Source: Bacteroidales bacterium (lineage in GTDB: Bacteria; Bacteroidota; Bacteroidia; Bacteroidales; UBA932). From it: DNA of 64,000 nt. The translations under genes were made by a program, and so were the position numbers. Location of the stretch: positions 62,001-126,000 of the forward strand of contig JAKSKD010000002.1 in the NCBI GenBank assembly GCA_024401925.1, given 5' to 3'. The notes under the pieces are model-generated. The model did no database searches. It worked only from the letters and a program-made list of their open reading frames with translations, and had not been told where the DNA came from. Every line of letters begins with the position of its first letter. Positions within the stretch are counted from its first letter, which is position 1. Shown here piece after piece: positions 52,559 through 61,071 of the stretch.

Positions 52559-53477
52559 AGTTACCTCCTCTTTTCGCCCTTGGGTGGGCATTGTTATACA
52601 CTGTTTTCAGTTTCTCGATGGAATTGTGAGTGTAGACCTGGGTGGCTGCAAGCGATGAGTGTCCGAGAAGCTCCTTAATGGAGTTCAGGTCTGCACCTTC
52701 ATTCAGCAGTCCTGTTGCCAGGGTGTGCCTCAGAACGTGCGGGGATTTTCTCCCGGTAATGCCTGTAAATTTTCCCAATTCCTCCTTCACCGCCCTGTCT
52801 ACGAACACGGGATATAGTTTTTTCCCGTTTTTCGTGACAAGTAAAGGCTCGGAGGCCAGTCTGCATCCTCCTTCCAAGGATTCAACTGAATGTAAATATA
52901 AAGAAATTTCATTGCATAATGAAGATATCAGAGGAATTTCTCTGATTTTATCTCCTTTTCCGTGGACTCTCAGTACCTTCCTGGATTTGTCGAAGCTGCC
53001 GATTGTAAGAGAAATGAGTTCGGAGCGACGTATCCCGGTCCCTTGAAGGATTGAGACAATAAGTCTGCGGAGTCTTGTGCTGTAATTGACAATGTCTTCG
53101 TTATCTTCGTCCGTAATATATTCCGTGCTTTCGAAATACTGCTTCATTTCCTCCTCCTTGTAGAACTCAGGAAGTCTCTTTTCCATCTTCGGCCTGGAGA
53201 CAAGCCTCACCGGATTCGATTCCAGAACTTTTTCCTTCATCAGAAACTTGCAGAATCCGCTCAGCACGGAGAGGCAAAGATTGACTGTCCGTGGGGATTT
53301 TCCCTTGTCGTCCATCAGCCATACTTCGTAGTTTCTGATTTGCACGGGAGTGATTGTCCAATCATCGGATATGCCGCTGAAATCCGTAAATTCTTCCAGA
53401 ACTTCGCGGTATATCGCGCAAGTGCGGGGGGAGTATCTCCTTACGGAGGTGATGTAGTCTATGTAGCGGTCTATCAT
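52542..53477 (-). CDS. Tyrosine recombinase, XerC/XerD type
   Basis: A 311-residue site-specific recombinase with an N-terminal core-binding SAM-like domain (1-95) and a catalytic domain. The six active-site positions are visible: R150 (QGTGIRRSEL), K174 (HGKGDK), H247 and R250 (HVLRHTLA), H273 (LGHSSLAA) and Y282. It probably resolves chromosome dimers at dif; xerC versus xerD cannot be settled. It overlaps cca by ATGA (53474-53477) and hpf by 17 bp. The housekeeping position argues against a phage integrase. Confidence 0.92.
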   Translation of the reverse strand: MIDRYIDYITSVRRYSPRTCAIYREVLEEFTDFSGISDDWTITPVQIRNYEVWLMDDKGKSPRTVNLCLSVLSGFCKFLMKEKVLESNPVRLVSRPKMEKRLPEFYKEEEMKQYFESTEYITDEDNEDIVNYSTRLRRLIVSILQGTGIRRSELISLTIGSFDKSRKVLRVHGKGDKIREIPLISSLCNEISLYLHSVESLEGGCRLASEPLLVTKNGKKLYPVFVDRAVKEELGKFTGITGRKSPHVLRHTLATGLLNEGADLNSIKELLGHSSLAATQVYTHNSIEKLKTVYNNAHPRAKRGGNYGDKD

Positions 53478-54898
53478 TTTGAAAGTCCGATTTCAACAGC
53501 CTTTGATTTCATCAGTGCGTCGGCTTCTTCAAAGTTGTTGCCGATAATGCCGTCCAGAATGGCTTCCTTGACATATTCCTTGAGTACACCGACTTCCTTG
53601 CATGGACCGATTCCATACAACTCCATAATATATTCTCCTGTAATCGGATTCTTGAAATTGCGGATTGCATCCTTTTCCTCCACTTCCACGAGCTTCTTTT
53701 TGACAAGCTCGAAATTCTGACGTATCCTTGCCACTTTTGCCGGGTTCTTGGAAGTGATATCTGCGTTGCAGAGAACCATCAGGTCATCGATGTCATCTCC
53801 CGCATCGAACAGAAGCCGTCTGACGGCTGAGTCCGTCACTTCGTTATCGACAAGCGCGATAGGCCTCAGATGCAGCCAAACGAGTTTCTGGACATATTTC
53901 ATTTTTTCATTCAGGGGCATCTTCAGGCTGGCGAATATCTTTGGAACCATCTTTGAACCGATTATCTCGTGGCCGTGGAATGTCCATCCCGTTTCCGGGT
54001 CGAATCGTTTCGATGCCGGTTTGCCGATGTCGTGCAGCAGGGCGGCCCATCTGAGCCATACGTTGTCAGAGACTTCCGCCACATTGTCAAGAACTGCCAG
54101 CGTGTGAGAGAAATTGTCCTTGTGCCCTTTTCCGTCAATTGTCTCGACCCCTTTCAGCGCAGCAAGTTGCGGAAGGATGTAATCAAGCAGCCCGGTGCTG
54201 TCCATAAGTTTGAAGGCTATGGATGGCTTTCTCGTTTCCAGCATCTTGCTGAGTTCTTCGAATATCCTTTCTTTTGAAAGTATTCCGAGACGTTCTTTCA
54301 TCCTCCTCATCGAATCAAGGGATTCAGGAACAATCGAAAAGCTGTGTTCTGCCGTACTGAGCTTGGATGCGAACCTGACTGCCCTCAACATTCTGAGGGG
54401 ATCGTCCGAATATGTAGTGTCCGGGTCCTGAGGCGTGCGGATGATGCCGTCATTCAGGTCTCTTATGCCGCCGAAAGGGTCCACGAGCTCTCCAAAGCTG
54501 TCTTTCTGCAGGCTGAACGCCATAGCGTTAATGGTAAAATCCCGTCTGAGCTGGTCATCCTCCAAGGTCCCGTTCTCGACAATAGGTTTTCTTGATTCGC
54601 GGCGGTATGATTCTTTTCTGGCACCTACGAATTCTATTTCGTCACCCTTGTAGCGTAGCATTGCAGTCCCGAAATTCTTGAATAGTGAGACCTTGGAATG
54701 TAATTTCTTTCCAACAGCTGACGCGAGGTCGAGCCCGCTCCCTTCCACAACAATATCAATGTCCGTATTTTCTCTTCCGAGAAAACAGTCCCTCACATAT
54801 CCGCCTATGACGAATGCCCTGACACCGTTATCTTCTGCGACATCAGATATTATGGAAAAGATTTCCTTGTCGAGGAACCCGCTGGTTATTGTTGGCAT
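53474..54898 (-). CDS. cca: CCA-adding enzyme / poly(A) polymerase family tRNA nucleotidyltransferase with HD domain
   Basis: A 474-residue class II nucleotidyltransferase that adds or repairs the 3' CCA of tRNAs. Head domain: FVIGGYVRDCFLGRENTDIDIVVEG with the catalytic DID pair; RRDFTINAMA; RMLRAVRFASKL. A C-terminal HD domain (WAALLHDIGKPASKR) suggests phosphohydrolase activity. Consistent with need: the tRNA-Gly in this window lacks an encoded CCA. It overlaps the upstream HsdR_N-like gene by 13 bp and xerC by 4 bp. Confidence 0.93.
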   Translation of the reverse strand: MPTITSGFLDKEIFSIISDVAEDNGVRAFVIGGYVRDCFLGRENTDIDIVVEGSGLDLASAVGKKLHSKVSLFKNFGTAMLRYKGDEIEFVGARKESYRRESRKPIVENGTLEDDQLRRDFTINAMAFSLQKDSFGELVDPFGGIRDLNDGIIRTPQDPDTTYSDDPLRMLRAVRFASKLSTAEHSFSIVPESLDSMRRMKERLGILSKERIFEELSKMLETRKPSIAFKLMDSTGLLDYILPQLAALKGVETIDGKGHKDNFSHTLAVLDNVAEVSDNVWLRWAALLHDIGKPASKRFDPETGWTFHGHEIIGSKMVPKIFASLKMPLNEKMKYVQKLVWLHLRPIALVDNEVTDSAVRRLLFDAGDDIDDLMVLCNADITSKNPAKVARIRQNFELVKKKLVEVEEKDAIRNFKNPITGEYIMELYGIGPCKEVGVLKEYVKEAILDGIIGNNFEEADALMKSKAVEIGLSK

Positions 54899-55296
54899 AA
54901 TTCAGAATATTCCGGTATTTTATCAATCATGGAAATCTTACCGCCCATCTTCTCGGCCGCAAGTGTCCTGCTGCCGTTTGTCAGGATGAAAAATCTGGAT
55001 GGAAGCACCATGCTGTATCTGAGTGCCTGCTCGAGCACTTTCTCCGTCAGCTCCACATCAGGCCTCTTGCATTCGACTATGGCGGCAGGGGACATATCCC
55101 TCCTGTACACCACGATGTCGGCCCGGTAAATTTTCCCTTCGGCGCCATATCTCATCCCAACTTCACTCATCATCATATGATAAGGAACCTTGCACCCCTC
55201 GTTCAGAATGGAAATGAACCACTGCCTCACTTTTTCTTCTTCCGTGAGTGCCACCTCTTTCTTCCGCAAAGGGTCAAAAATGGTAGAATTGCTCAT
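54886..55296 (-). CDS. Stand-alone HsdR N-terminal-like PD-(D/E)XK nuclease-fold protein
   Basis: A 136-residue protein matching the type I restriction enzyme R N-terminal domain (HSDR_N_2). The nuclease-fold residues D60 (YRADIVVYRR) and E75-x-K77 (IVECKRP) are present, followed by KVLEQALRYSMVLPSRFFILTNG. There is no helicase, HsdM or HsdS nearby, so it is not a restriction system by itself. Its place as first gene of the HsdR_N-cca-xerC-hpf run suggests a housekeeping DNA or RNA role. A TAACTTTG box is 17 nt upstream. Confidence 0.85.
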   Translation of the reverse strand: MSNSTIFDPLRKKEVALTEEEKVRQWFISILNEGCKVPYHMMMSEVGMRYGAEGKIYRADIVVYRRDMSPAAIVECKRPDVELTEKVLEQALRYSMVLPSRFFILTNGSRTLAAEKMGGKISMIDKIPEYSELCQQ

Positions 55297-55308
55297 TGAT
55301 TATCATAT

Positions 55309-55341
55309 TTTGGCAAAGTTAAAAAGAAAATATTATCTTTG
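55309..55341. promoter_or_regulatory. Overlapping divergent promoters: bactofilin (+) and HsdR_N operon (-)
   Basis: Plus strand: TTTG (55309-55312), 21 bp, TATCTTTG (55334-55341), 24 nt before the bactofilin ATG. Minus strand: the complement of 55314-55321 is TAACTTTG, 17 nt before the HsdR_N ATG. The minus -7 box lies within the plus promoter spacer, so the two should compete for RNA polymerase. Confidence 0.7.
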
Positions 55342-55365
55342 CTTTGTTGAAAATGCTTAAATGTT

Positions 55366-55845
55366 ATGAACTTTCGAAATAATTCAAATACTAATAATGC
55401 CATTATGACTAACACAGAAATTGCGACCAATCCGAATTCCGTAAGCCGTATTGCTGCTGGAACCACAATAGTAAAGGGCGAGATCCATTCAGACTGTGAT
55501 ATCCGTTTTGATGGTTATTTTGATGGAAATATTTATTCAAAAGGCCGTGTGATTATCGGTGAAAAAGCAATACTCAAGGGCGAGATTGCATGTGATAATC
55601 TGGATATTTGGGGAGACTTCGAAGGCCTGGTAAACGTTAAGGATACTATCTGCTTGAAGGGCGGAAGTTCATTAAGGGGGACCATCCGTTCAGCCAAACT
55701 CGTTTTTGAGCTTGGTTCTAAGTTTGACGGAGATTCCAAGATGCTTTCTGAGGCTGAATATGAAAAACTTTTTGCAGCAACGCCCAATCCGATCAAGGCT
55801 AATGAACAGAAATGCAAATCCGAAGTAAAGCCGGAGGTCAAGTAG
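55366..55845 (+). CDS. Bactofilin, polymer-forming cytoskeletal protein
   Basis: A 159-residue bactofilin. The core (about residues 28-125) is a right-handed beta-helix with the six-residue rhythm of this family (TTIVKGEIHSDCDIRFDGYF, GRVIIGEKAILKGEIACDN, GLVNVKDTICLKGGSSLRG), flanked by short disordered ends. Bactofilins self-assemble into filaments without nucleotides and help cell shape or division. Own promoter upstream and strong terminator downstream make it monocistronic. Confidence 0.93.
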   Translation: MNFRNNSNTNNAIMTNTEIATNPNSVSRIAAGTTIVKGEIHSDCDIRFDGYFDGNIYSKGRVIIGEKAILKGEIACDNLDIWGDFEGLVNVKDTICLKGGSSLRGTIRSAKLVFELGSKFDGDSKMLSEAEYEKLFAATPNPIKANEQKCKSEVKPEVK

Positions 55846-55862
55846 TTTACTGATAATAGAAT

Positions 55863-55897
55863 AAAATAGAGCCCGCATTCACTGCGGGCTCTATTTT
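55863..55897. terminator. Bidirectional terminator after the bactofilin gene
   Basis: AAAATAGAGCCCGC (55863-55876) pairs perfectly with GCGGGCTCTATTTT (55884-55897), a 14-bp stem with a 7-base loop. The 139 bp between it and the trmD stop show no further feature that I can support. Confidence 0.9.
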
Positions 55898-56036
55898 GTT
55901 AGTTAGTAGTGTTTTTTACCTATAAAGAAGGTTATTATTGTTGGTTAGAATTCGTGTTCTGGATGCAAAGTTACATTAAATTCTAATATTTGCAAATATT
56001 TGTTCAAAAAATCCAATAAGAATGCGCGGATAGTTA

Positions 56037-56720
56037 TTAAAATTTTTTATTAAGTAGTTGTGGTCTTAATTGCATTGTTCGCTCAATGGCCTGCTCATCC
56101 TGCCAGGCTTGAATTAATTTGGGGTTTCCGCTGAGAAGAACATCCGGCACTTTCCAACCGTTGAAATCCACCGGCCTTGTATAAACAGGAGGGGAGAGAA
56201 TGTCGTCCTGGAAGGAATCCGAGAGAGCGGAAGTCTCGTCTCCGAGCGCTCCCGGAATCAGACGTACAATTGAGTCTGCTACGATTGCCGCAGGTATTTC
56301 TCCACCGCTGAGGACATAATCTCCTACAGAAATCTCACGGGTGATAAGATGTTCCCGGATTCTGTGGTCGATTCCCTTGTAGTGGCCGCATAGAATCATA
56401 ATATTCTCTTTAAGTGAAAGTTCATTGGAGATACCTTGGTTGAGTATTTCTCCATCCGGGGACATATAGATTATTTCGTCATACTCCCTTTCTGCTTTCA
56501 GCTCGTTTATCATTTTGTACACGGGTTCTATCATCATTACCATCCCGGCATCTCCTCCATAGCAATAATCGTCAACGGACTTATGCGCTCCGATTCCGTA
56601 TTTGCGGATATTGTGGACGTGGATCTCAATAAGCCCCTTCTTGATAGCTCTCCCGACTATGGAATGGCTCAGTGGGCTTTCAAGTAATTCGGGTACGACG
56701 GTCAGAATGTCTATTCTCAT
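56037..56720 (-). CDS. trmD: tRNA (guanine-N1)-methyltransferase TrmD
   Basis: A 227-residue SPOUT-class enzyme making m1G37 in tRNAs, essential for reading-frame maintenance. Starts [21 protein letters not shown]; trefoil-knot S-adenosylmethionine site in [15 protein letters not shown] and [16 protein letters not shown]-terminal [13 protein letters not shown]. Full length. It is not in the rpsP-rimM-rplS operon seen in many bacteria. TAAATTTG ends 4 nt before the ATG, suggesting a leaderless mRNA. Confidence 0.96.
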   Translation of the reverse strand: MRIDILTVVPELLESPLSHSIVGRAIKKGLIEIHVHNIRKYGIGAHKSVDDYCYGGDAGMVMMIEPVYKMINELKAEREYDEIIYMSPDGEILNQGISNELSLKENIMILCGHYKGIDHRIREHLITREISVGDYVLSGGEIPAAIVADSIVRLIPGALGDETSALSDSFQDDILSPPVYTRPVDFNGWKVPDVLLSGNPKLIQAWQDEQAIERTMQLRPQLLNKKF

Positions 56721-56724
56721 AGTG

Positions 56725-56752
56725 CAAATTTACAAAAATATAGGTATATTTG
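56725..56752. promoter_or_regulatory. Divergent -7 boxes of trmD and the DUF349 gene
   Basis: Minus strand: the complement of 56725-56732 is TAAATTTG, then CACT, then the trmD ATG. Plus strand: TATATTTG at 56745-56752, 38 nt before the DUF349 ATG. No clear TTG at the expected distance for either. Confidence 0.55.
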
Positions 56753-56790
56753 CCTTCCATGTTGAATTTTAACTAAAAGTACTCTTTACT

Positions 56791-58509
56791 ATGAGCGAAG
56801 AAATCATTCCTGATGTAATAGTTGAAACATCAGATGTAGCTGAAACACACGAAAATTTTGCGGAAAAGACTTTGGCTGAGCTTGTTGACTGCTTCCAGAA
56901 ACTCTCCGAGGATGTCGAAAGGATGAAGAAGTCAAAGGAGGTTGAAGCAATCAAGTCCGCCTTTTACAAAAAACTGGGCAAGGAAAAAGCCGAGGCCGGA
57001 GAACCTGAGGAAGGTAAGCCTAACCCATTTGATGCAGTAGAGGAGGGCTTCAAGTCTCTGTACGCAGATTACAAGAAAGAACGTGCCGAATTCAATAAGC
57101 AGCAGGAGGAGGAAAGGTTGAAGAACCTTTCAATGAAGCAGGCTGTGATTGAAGACCTCAAGGCTCTGGTCGAAAAACAGGAGGATGTAAATGCTACATT
57201 CCCTGCATTCCGTGAAATCCAGAACAGATGGAGGGAGATAGGGTCCGTTCCGGTACAGAATTTCAGGGACATTAATGATTCTTACCAATATTATGTGGAG
57301 AAGTTCTACGATATGGTTAAGATCAACCACGATCTCCGTGACCTTGATTTCAAGAAGAATCTTGAGGCAAAGGAGGAGTTCTGCGCAATGGCTGAGAAGC
57401 TTGCAGAGAACGAAAATGTCATCGAAGCATTCAAGGAACTGCAGAAGCTCCACGAGCAGTGGAAGGAGTTCGGACCTGTAGCTAAGGAGTTCAGAGACCA
57501 GATATGGGAGCGCTTTAAAGCGGCAACAGCAGTCGTAAACAAGAGGTATCAGGCATTCTTCGAAAACCAGAAGGAACAGTTCGGCGCAAACCTTGCCGCA
57601 AAGGAAAAGTTGTGCGAGAGGGTAGAGGAGATTGCTGCAAAGGAAGTGAAGTCATCCAATGAATGGAATGCACTCGCAAAGAATATCGAGGATATCCAGA
57701 AGGAATGGAAGTCCATAGGATATGCGGCAAAGAAGGACAACCAGAAAATCTATGACAGGTTCCGCGCCGCCTGCGACAAATTCTTTGAGAACAAGCGCGT
57801 ATTCTATTCACAGTATAAGGACAATATGAATGAGAACCTCGAAAAAAAGGAGGCTCTTATTGCGGCTGCGGAGGAACTTAAGAGCAGTACCGAGTGGAAG
57901 AAGGCTACTGACCAGTTCATCAATCTCCAGAAACAGTGGAAGGAAATCGGCGCCGTTCCGCGCAAGAAATCTGAACAGCTCTGGAAACGTTTCCGCGCTG
58001 CTTGTGATGAGTTCTTTGCTGAAAGAGATAAGAATGCCAAACCTGAAAATGATTTCTACGGCAATCTCAAGGCAAAGAAGAAACTTGTCGAGGATATTAT
58101 TGCATATGAAATTTCGGATGATGTCGAGGCCGTTAAGACAGCAGCTAAGGAATTCCAGGCCAAGTGGCAGGAAATCGGTTTCGTTCCGTTCAAGGAGAAG
58201 GAGGGCATCAACAAAGCTTTCAAGGACGCAATGGCCAAATTCTCCGATTTCATAGAGAAACCATCCAGAGGTGCAGGCAGAGGATTCCGCCAGCAGCAGC
58301 CTCAGAGCGAGAAGGATGTCCTTATCCGTAAATACAATGCTCTCCAGCAGGATATTGATACTTATGAGAACAATATCGGCTTCTTTGCTATGTCGAAAAA
58401 TGCCGAATCTCTCATCCAGCAGATGCAGGAGAATATTGACAAGGCCAAAGCTGAACTTAAAGAACTTGAACAACGTATCAGATCTCTTGAAACGGAACCC
58501 GAAGAATAG
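56791..58509 (+). CDS. DUF349-repeat coiled-coil protein
   Basis: A 572-residue, highly charged, mostly helical protein. From about residue 120 to 490 it carries repeated DUF349 units, each marked by a W-K-E-I/F-G-x-V/A pattern (RWREIGSVPVQNF, QWKEFGPVAKEF, EWKSIGYAAKKD, QWKEIGAVPRKK, KWQEIGFVPFKE). A coiled-coil C-terminus (DIDTYENNIGFF to the end) follows. No enzyme motif; DUF349 proteins of Bacteroidota have no settled function. It begins a run with yidC (3-bp gap), yggS, thrE and the patatin gene. Confidence 0.88.
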   Translation: MSEEIIPDVIVETSDVAETHENFAEKTLAELVDCFQKLSEDVERMKKSKEVEAIKSAFYKKLGKEKAEAGEPEEGKPNPFDAVEEGFKSLYADYKKERAEFNKQQEEERLKNLSMKQAVIEDLKALVEKQEDVNATFPAFREIQNRWREIGSVPVQNFRDINDSYQYYVEKFYDMVKINHDLRDLDFKKNLEAKEEFCAMAEKLAENENVIEAFKELQKLHEQWKEFGPVAKEFRDQIWERFKAATAVVNKRYQAFFENQKEQFGANLAAKEKLCERVEEIAAKEVKSSNEWNALAKNIEDIQKEWKSIGYAAKKDNQKIYDRFRAACDKFFENKRVFYSQYKDNMNENLEKKEALIAAAEELKSSTEWKKATDQFINLQKQWKEIGAVPRKKSEQLWKRFRAACDEFFAERDKNAKPENDFYGNLKAKKKLVEDIIAYEISDDVEAVKTAAKEFQAKWQEIGFVPFKEKEGINKAFKDAMAKFSDFIEKPSRGAGRGFRQQQPQSEKDVLIRKYNALQQDIDTYENNIGFFAMSKNAESLIQQMQENIDKAKAELKELEQRIRSLETEPEE

Positions 58510-58512
58510 CGT

Positions 58513-60393
58513 ATGGATAAAAACTCGATTATCGGCTTCGTACTGATGGGATTGATTCTCGTCGGATTCACGTTCTATCAGTCAAGGAGATTCAAGAATC
58601 AGGCGGAATTGCAGGCACAGCAGGACTCTATCGCGATGGTAGAAAGCCTTGCGAGAATGGCTGAGGATTCTGTCCTCCGTGCGCAGAATCCCGGGGCATA
58701 TGTAAATCTGGATACTGTAGAGCAGGTCCGTCCGGCTTCGATATACAAGGATTCTCTTCTTGAGACTGCCCATAATTCCGAAGAAAACTTCTACACTCTT
58801 TCAAATGAGTTGCTGGAGGTCAGTTTCACGACGCGTGGCGCCCAGCCTTATTCCGCCAACATAAAGGATTACAAGACATATTCACAGGAAGACCTGCTTC
58901 TGATAAAGCCGGGCCAGTTCCAATATGCATTGAGCCTTTATGCCGGTGAGTATATCAAGACTACGGATTTCATTTTCGAACTTGCCGAGAAGACTGATAC
59001 TACAATAGCATTCAGACTTTGCTTTGCGGGTGGCGGATATCTCGAGCAGAAATATTGGCTCCGTCCGGGATCCTATATGCTTGACAACAAGATTTCTTTC
59101 GTGGGGATGGAGGATATCATCCCGAGGAATGTGAATGTCGTCGACATAGATTATGCCCTTACAGTTCCAAGGCTCGAGAAAGGCTACAAGAATGAATCCC
59201 AGTATTCGAAGATTGACTACTATTTCAGCGGAGAGAAGAAGCCGGTTGAGCTCGGCCGCGGCCGCAGCGCTTCCAAGCGTATCGACTCGAAGCTTTCATG
59301 GTTCGCATTCCAGCAGCAGTTTTTCTCAACCATTTTCCGCTCGAAAGCAGAGTATGCTTCAGGCGACCTGACCGTGGATTTCCTCAAGGAAGATGACCCT
59401 GACCATAATCTTATGACCTGTGAGGCGAAGATGCGTGCGGAACTCGACCGCGCCAACCCTTCGGATTTCTCACTCGATTATGAAATATACATAGGCCCGA
59501 ACCATTTCAATACCCTCAAGGAATACGATCAGAAGTATGAGAAGATAATACCTCTGGGAGGCTGGCTTGTCGGTTGGTTCACCCGTTTTGTAATCATTCC
59601 TCTTTTCAATTTCTTCCACAGGTTCATTGATAACTTCGGAATCATCATTCTGCTGATGACAATCGTGATAAAGATTGTCGTGATGCCGTTGACGAACAAG
59701 TCATACCTTTCATCTGCGAAGATGTCGGCTCTCAAACCTGAACTAGAAAAGCTCAATGAAAAATATTCGAAGCAGGAGGATGCAATGAAGAAGCAGCAGG
59801 CCACCATGGACCTGTACAAGAAAGCGGGGATCAGTCCTATGGGCGGATGCCTTCCGACTTTGCTGACATTCCCTATCCTCTGGGCGATGTTCCGGTTCTT
59901 CCCTGCATCCATCGAGCTCCGTCAGCAGTCGTTCCTGTGGTGCCAGGACCTTTCGGCATATGATTCCATCATTGACTACGGTACGAGGATCCCTATCCTC
60001 GGAGACCACCTTTCACTCTTTGCCCTTCTTATGGCCGTGACTATGTGGCTGTACTCGAAGATGACAATGAGCAACCAGCCGACCGCCGGGGACCCGAATG
60101 CTGCGAGCATGAAGTTTATGACGCTGTGGATGATGCCTATTATGATGTTCTTCATCTGTAACAGCCTCTCCGCGGCTTTGAGCTATTATTATCTGCTCAG
60201 TAATCTGTTTATGATGCTGCAGAACTGGATACTCAAGAAGTTCTTCGTGCATCCGGAGGAAATTCTGGAGAAAGTCAGGAAGGCTGAAGGGAAGCCTGTC
60301 CCTAAGTCCAAGTGGCAGCTCCGCCTTGAGGAGGCTCAGAAAATGCAACAGCAACAACTCCGTGAACAGCAGAAAAAACAGGGGAGACGATAA
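58513..60393 (+). CDS. yidC: Membrane protein insertase YidC
   Basis: A 626-residue YidC that inserts and folds inner-membrane proteins with or without SecYEG. N-terminal membrane helix (IIGFVLMGLILVGFTFY), a large periplasmic beta-supersandwich domain (about 60-350), then five helices: GWLVGWFTRFVIIPLFNFFH, the conserved core with KIVVMPLTNKSYLSSAKM, the cytoplasmic hairpin, GGCLPTLLTFPILWAMFRFFP, and later helices. The C-terminal tail is basic and glutamine-rich (QQQLREQQKKQGRR), likely ribosome-binding. Its stop shares a base with the next ATG. Confidence 0.97.
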   Translation: MDKNSIIGFVLMGLILVGFTFYQSRRFKNQAELQAQQDSIAMVESLARMAEDSVLRAQNPGAYVNLDTVEQVRPASIYKDSLLETAHNSEENFYTLSNELLEVSFTTRGAQPYSANIKDYKTYSQEDLLLIKPGQFQYALSLYAGEYIKTTDFIFELAEKTDTTIAFRLCFAGGGYLEQKYWLRPGSYMLDNKISFVGMEDIIPRNVNVVDIDYALTVPRLEKGYKNESQYSKIDYYFSGEKKPVELGRGRSASKRIDSKLSWFAFQQQFFSTIFRSKAEYASGDLTVDFLKEDDPDHNLMTCEAKMRAELDRANPSDFSLDYEIYIGPNHFNTLKEYDQKYEKIIPLGGWLVGWFTRFVIIPLFNFFHRFIDNFGIIILLMTIVIKIVVMPLTNKSYLSSAKMSALKPELEKLNEKYSKQEDAMKKQQATMDLYKKAGISPMGGCLPTLLTFPILWAMFRFFPASIELRQQSFLWCQDLSAYDSIIDYGTRIPILGDHLSLFALLMAVTMWLYSKMTMSNQPTAGDPNAASMKFMTLWMMPIMMFFICNSLSAALSYYYLLSNLFMMLQNWILKKFFVHPEEILEKVRKAEGKPVPKSKWQLRLEEAQKMQQQQLREQQKKQGRR

Positions 60394-61061
60394 TGATATC
60401 AGACAACCTTCATGAGATAATCAACGGGCTGCCATCAGGTGTAAAACTGGTGGCAGTTTCAAAATTCCATCCCTTCGAAGCCATCCTGTCCGCGTATGAG
60501 GCCGGGCAGCGATGCTTTGCGGAAAGCAGGCCGCAAGAACTGGAAATGAAGGTTAAGCAGGCAACCGATGCAGGAAAGAATGACATCGAGTGGCATTTCA
60601 TCGGGCATCTCCAGACCAACAAACTGAAGATGGTCCTCCCGTATGTGTCGCTTGTACAGTCTGTCGATTCCATCCATTTGCTTGATGAAATCAATAAATG
60701 GGCGAAGGATAATGGACGGAAAGTCGACATCCTGCTGGAAATGCATATTGCCGCTGAAGATACCAAACAGGGCTTCTGTGAAGAGGAAATACTGGATATT
60801 ATGTTCGCGTATTCGGACGGAAAATATCCCGGTGTGAGAATCAGAGGTCTTATGGGAATGGCTACCAATACAGATGACAAGAAAACGGTGTCGGCTGATT
60901 TCGAACGTATTGATTCGTATATGGCTTATCTTGTAGACCTGTTCCCTGAATTGGATTCTTTCAACCAGCTCTCGATTGGAATGTCGGGTGACTATGAGGA
61001 AGCCTTGCGTCACGGCTCCACTATGGTACGGATAGGAACTGCAATTTTCGGAAATAGATAA
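60393..61061 (+). CDS. YggS-family PLP homeostasis protein (PLPBP)
   Basis: A 222-residue single-domain PLP-binding TIM-barrel protein. VKLVAVSKFHP contains the PLP lysine K24; FAESRPQEL, WHFIGHLQTNK, VDILLEMHIAAEDTKQGF, RGLMGMAT and LSIGMSGDYEEAL with RIGTAIFG are all family hallmarks. It buffers pyridoxal phosphate and affects amino-acid pools. TAATG overlap with yidC shows coupled translation. Confidence 0.95.
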   Translation: MISDNLHEIINGLPSGVKLVAVSKFHPFEAILSAYEAGQRCFAESRPQELEMKVKQATDAGKNDIEWHFIGHLQTNKLKMVLPYVSLVQSVDSIHLLDEINKWAKDNGRKVDILLEMHIAAEDTKQGFCEEEILDIMFAYSDGKYPGVRIRGLMGMATNTDDKKTVSADFERIDSYMAYLVDLFPELDSFNQLSIGMSGDYEEALRHGSTMVRIGTAIFGNR

Positions 61062-61071
61062 TCTTCATCAT

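Noticed and set aside
54886..55296. Restriction-modification system
   Set aside because: Only an HsdR_N-like domain is present; there is no methylase, specificity subunit or helicase in the window.
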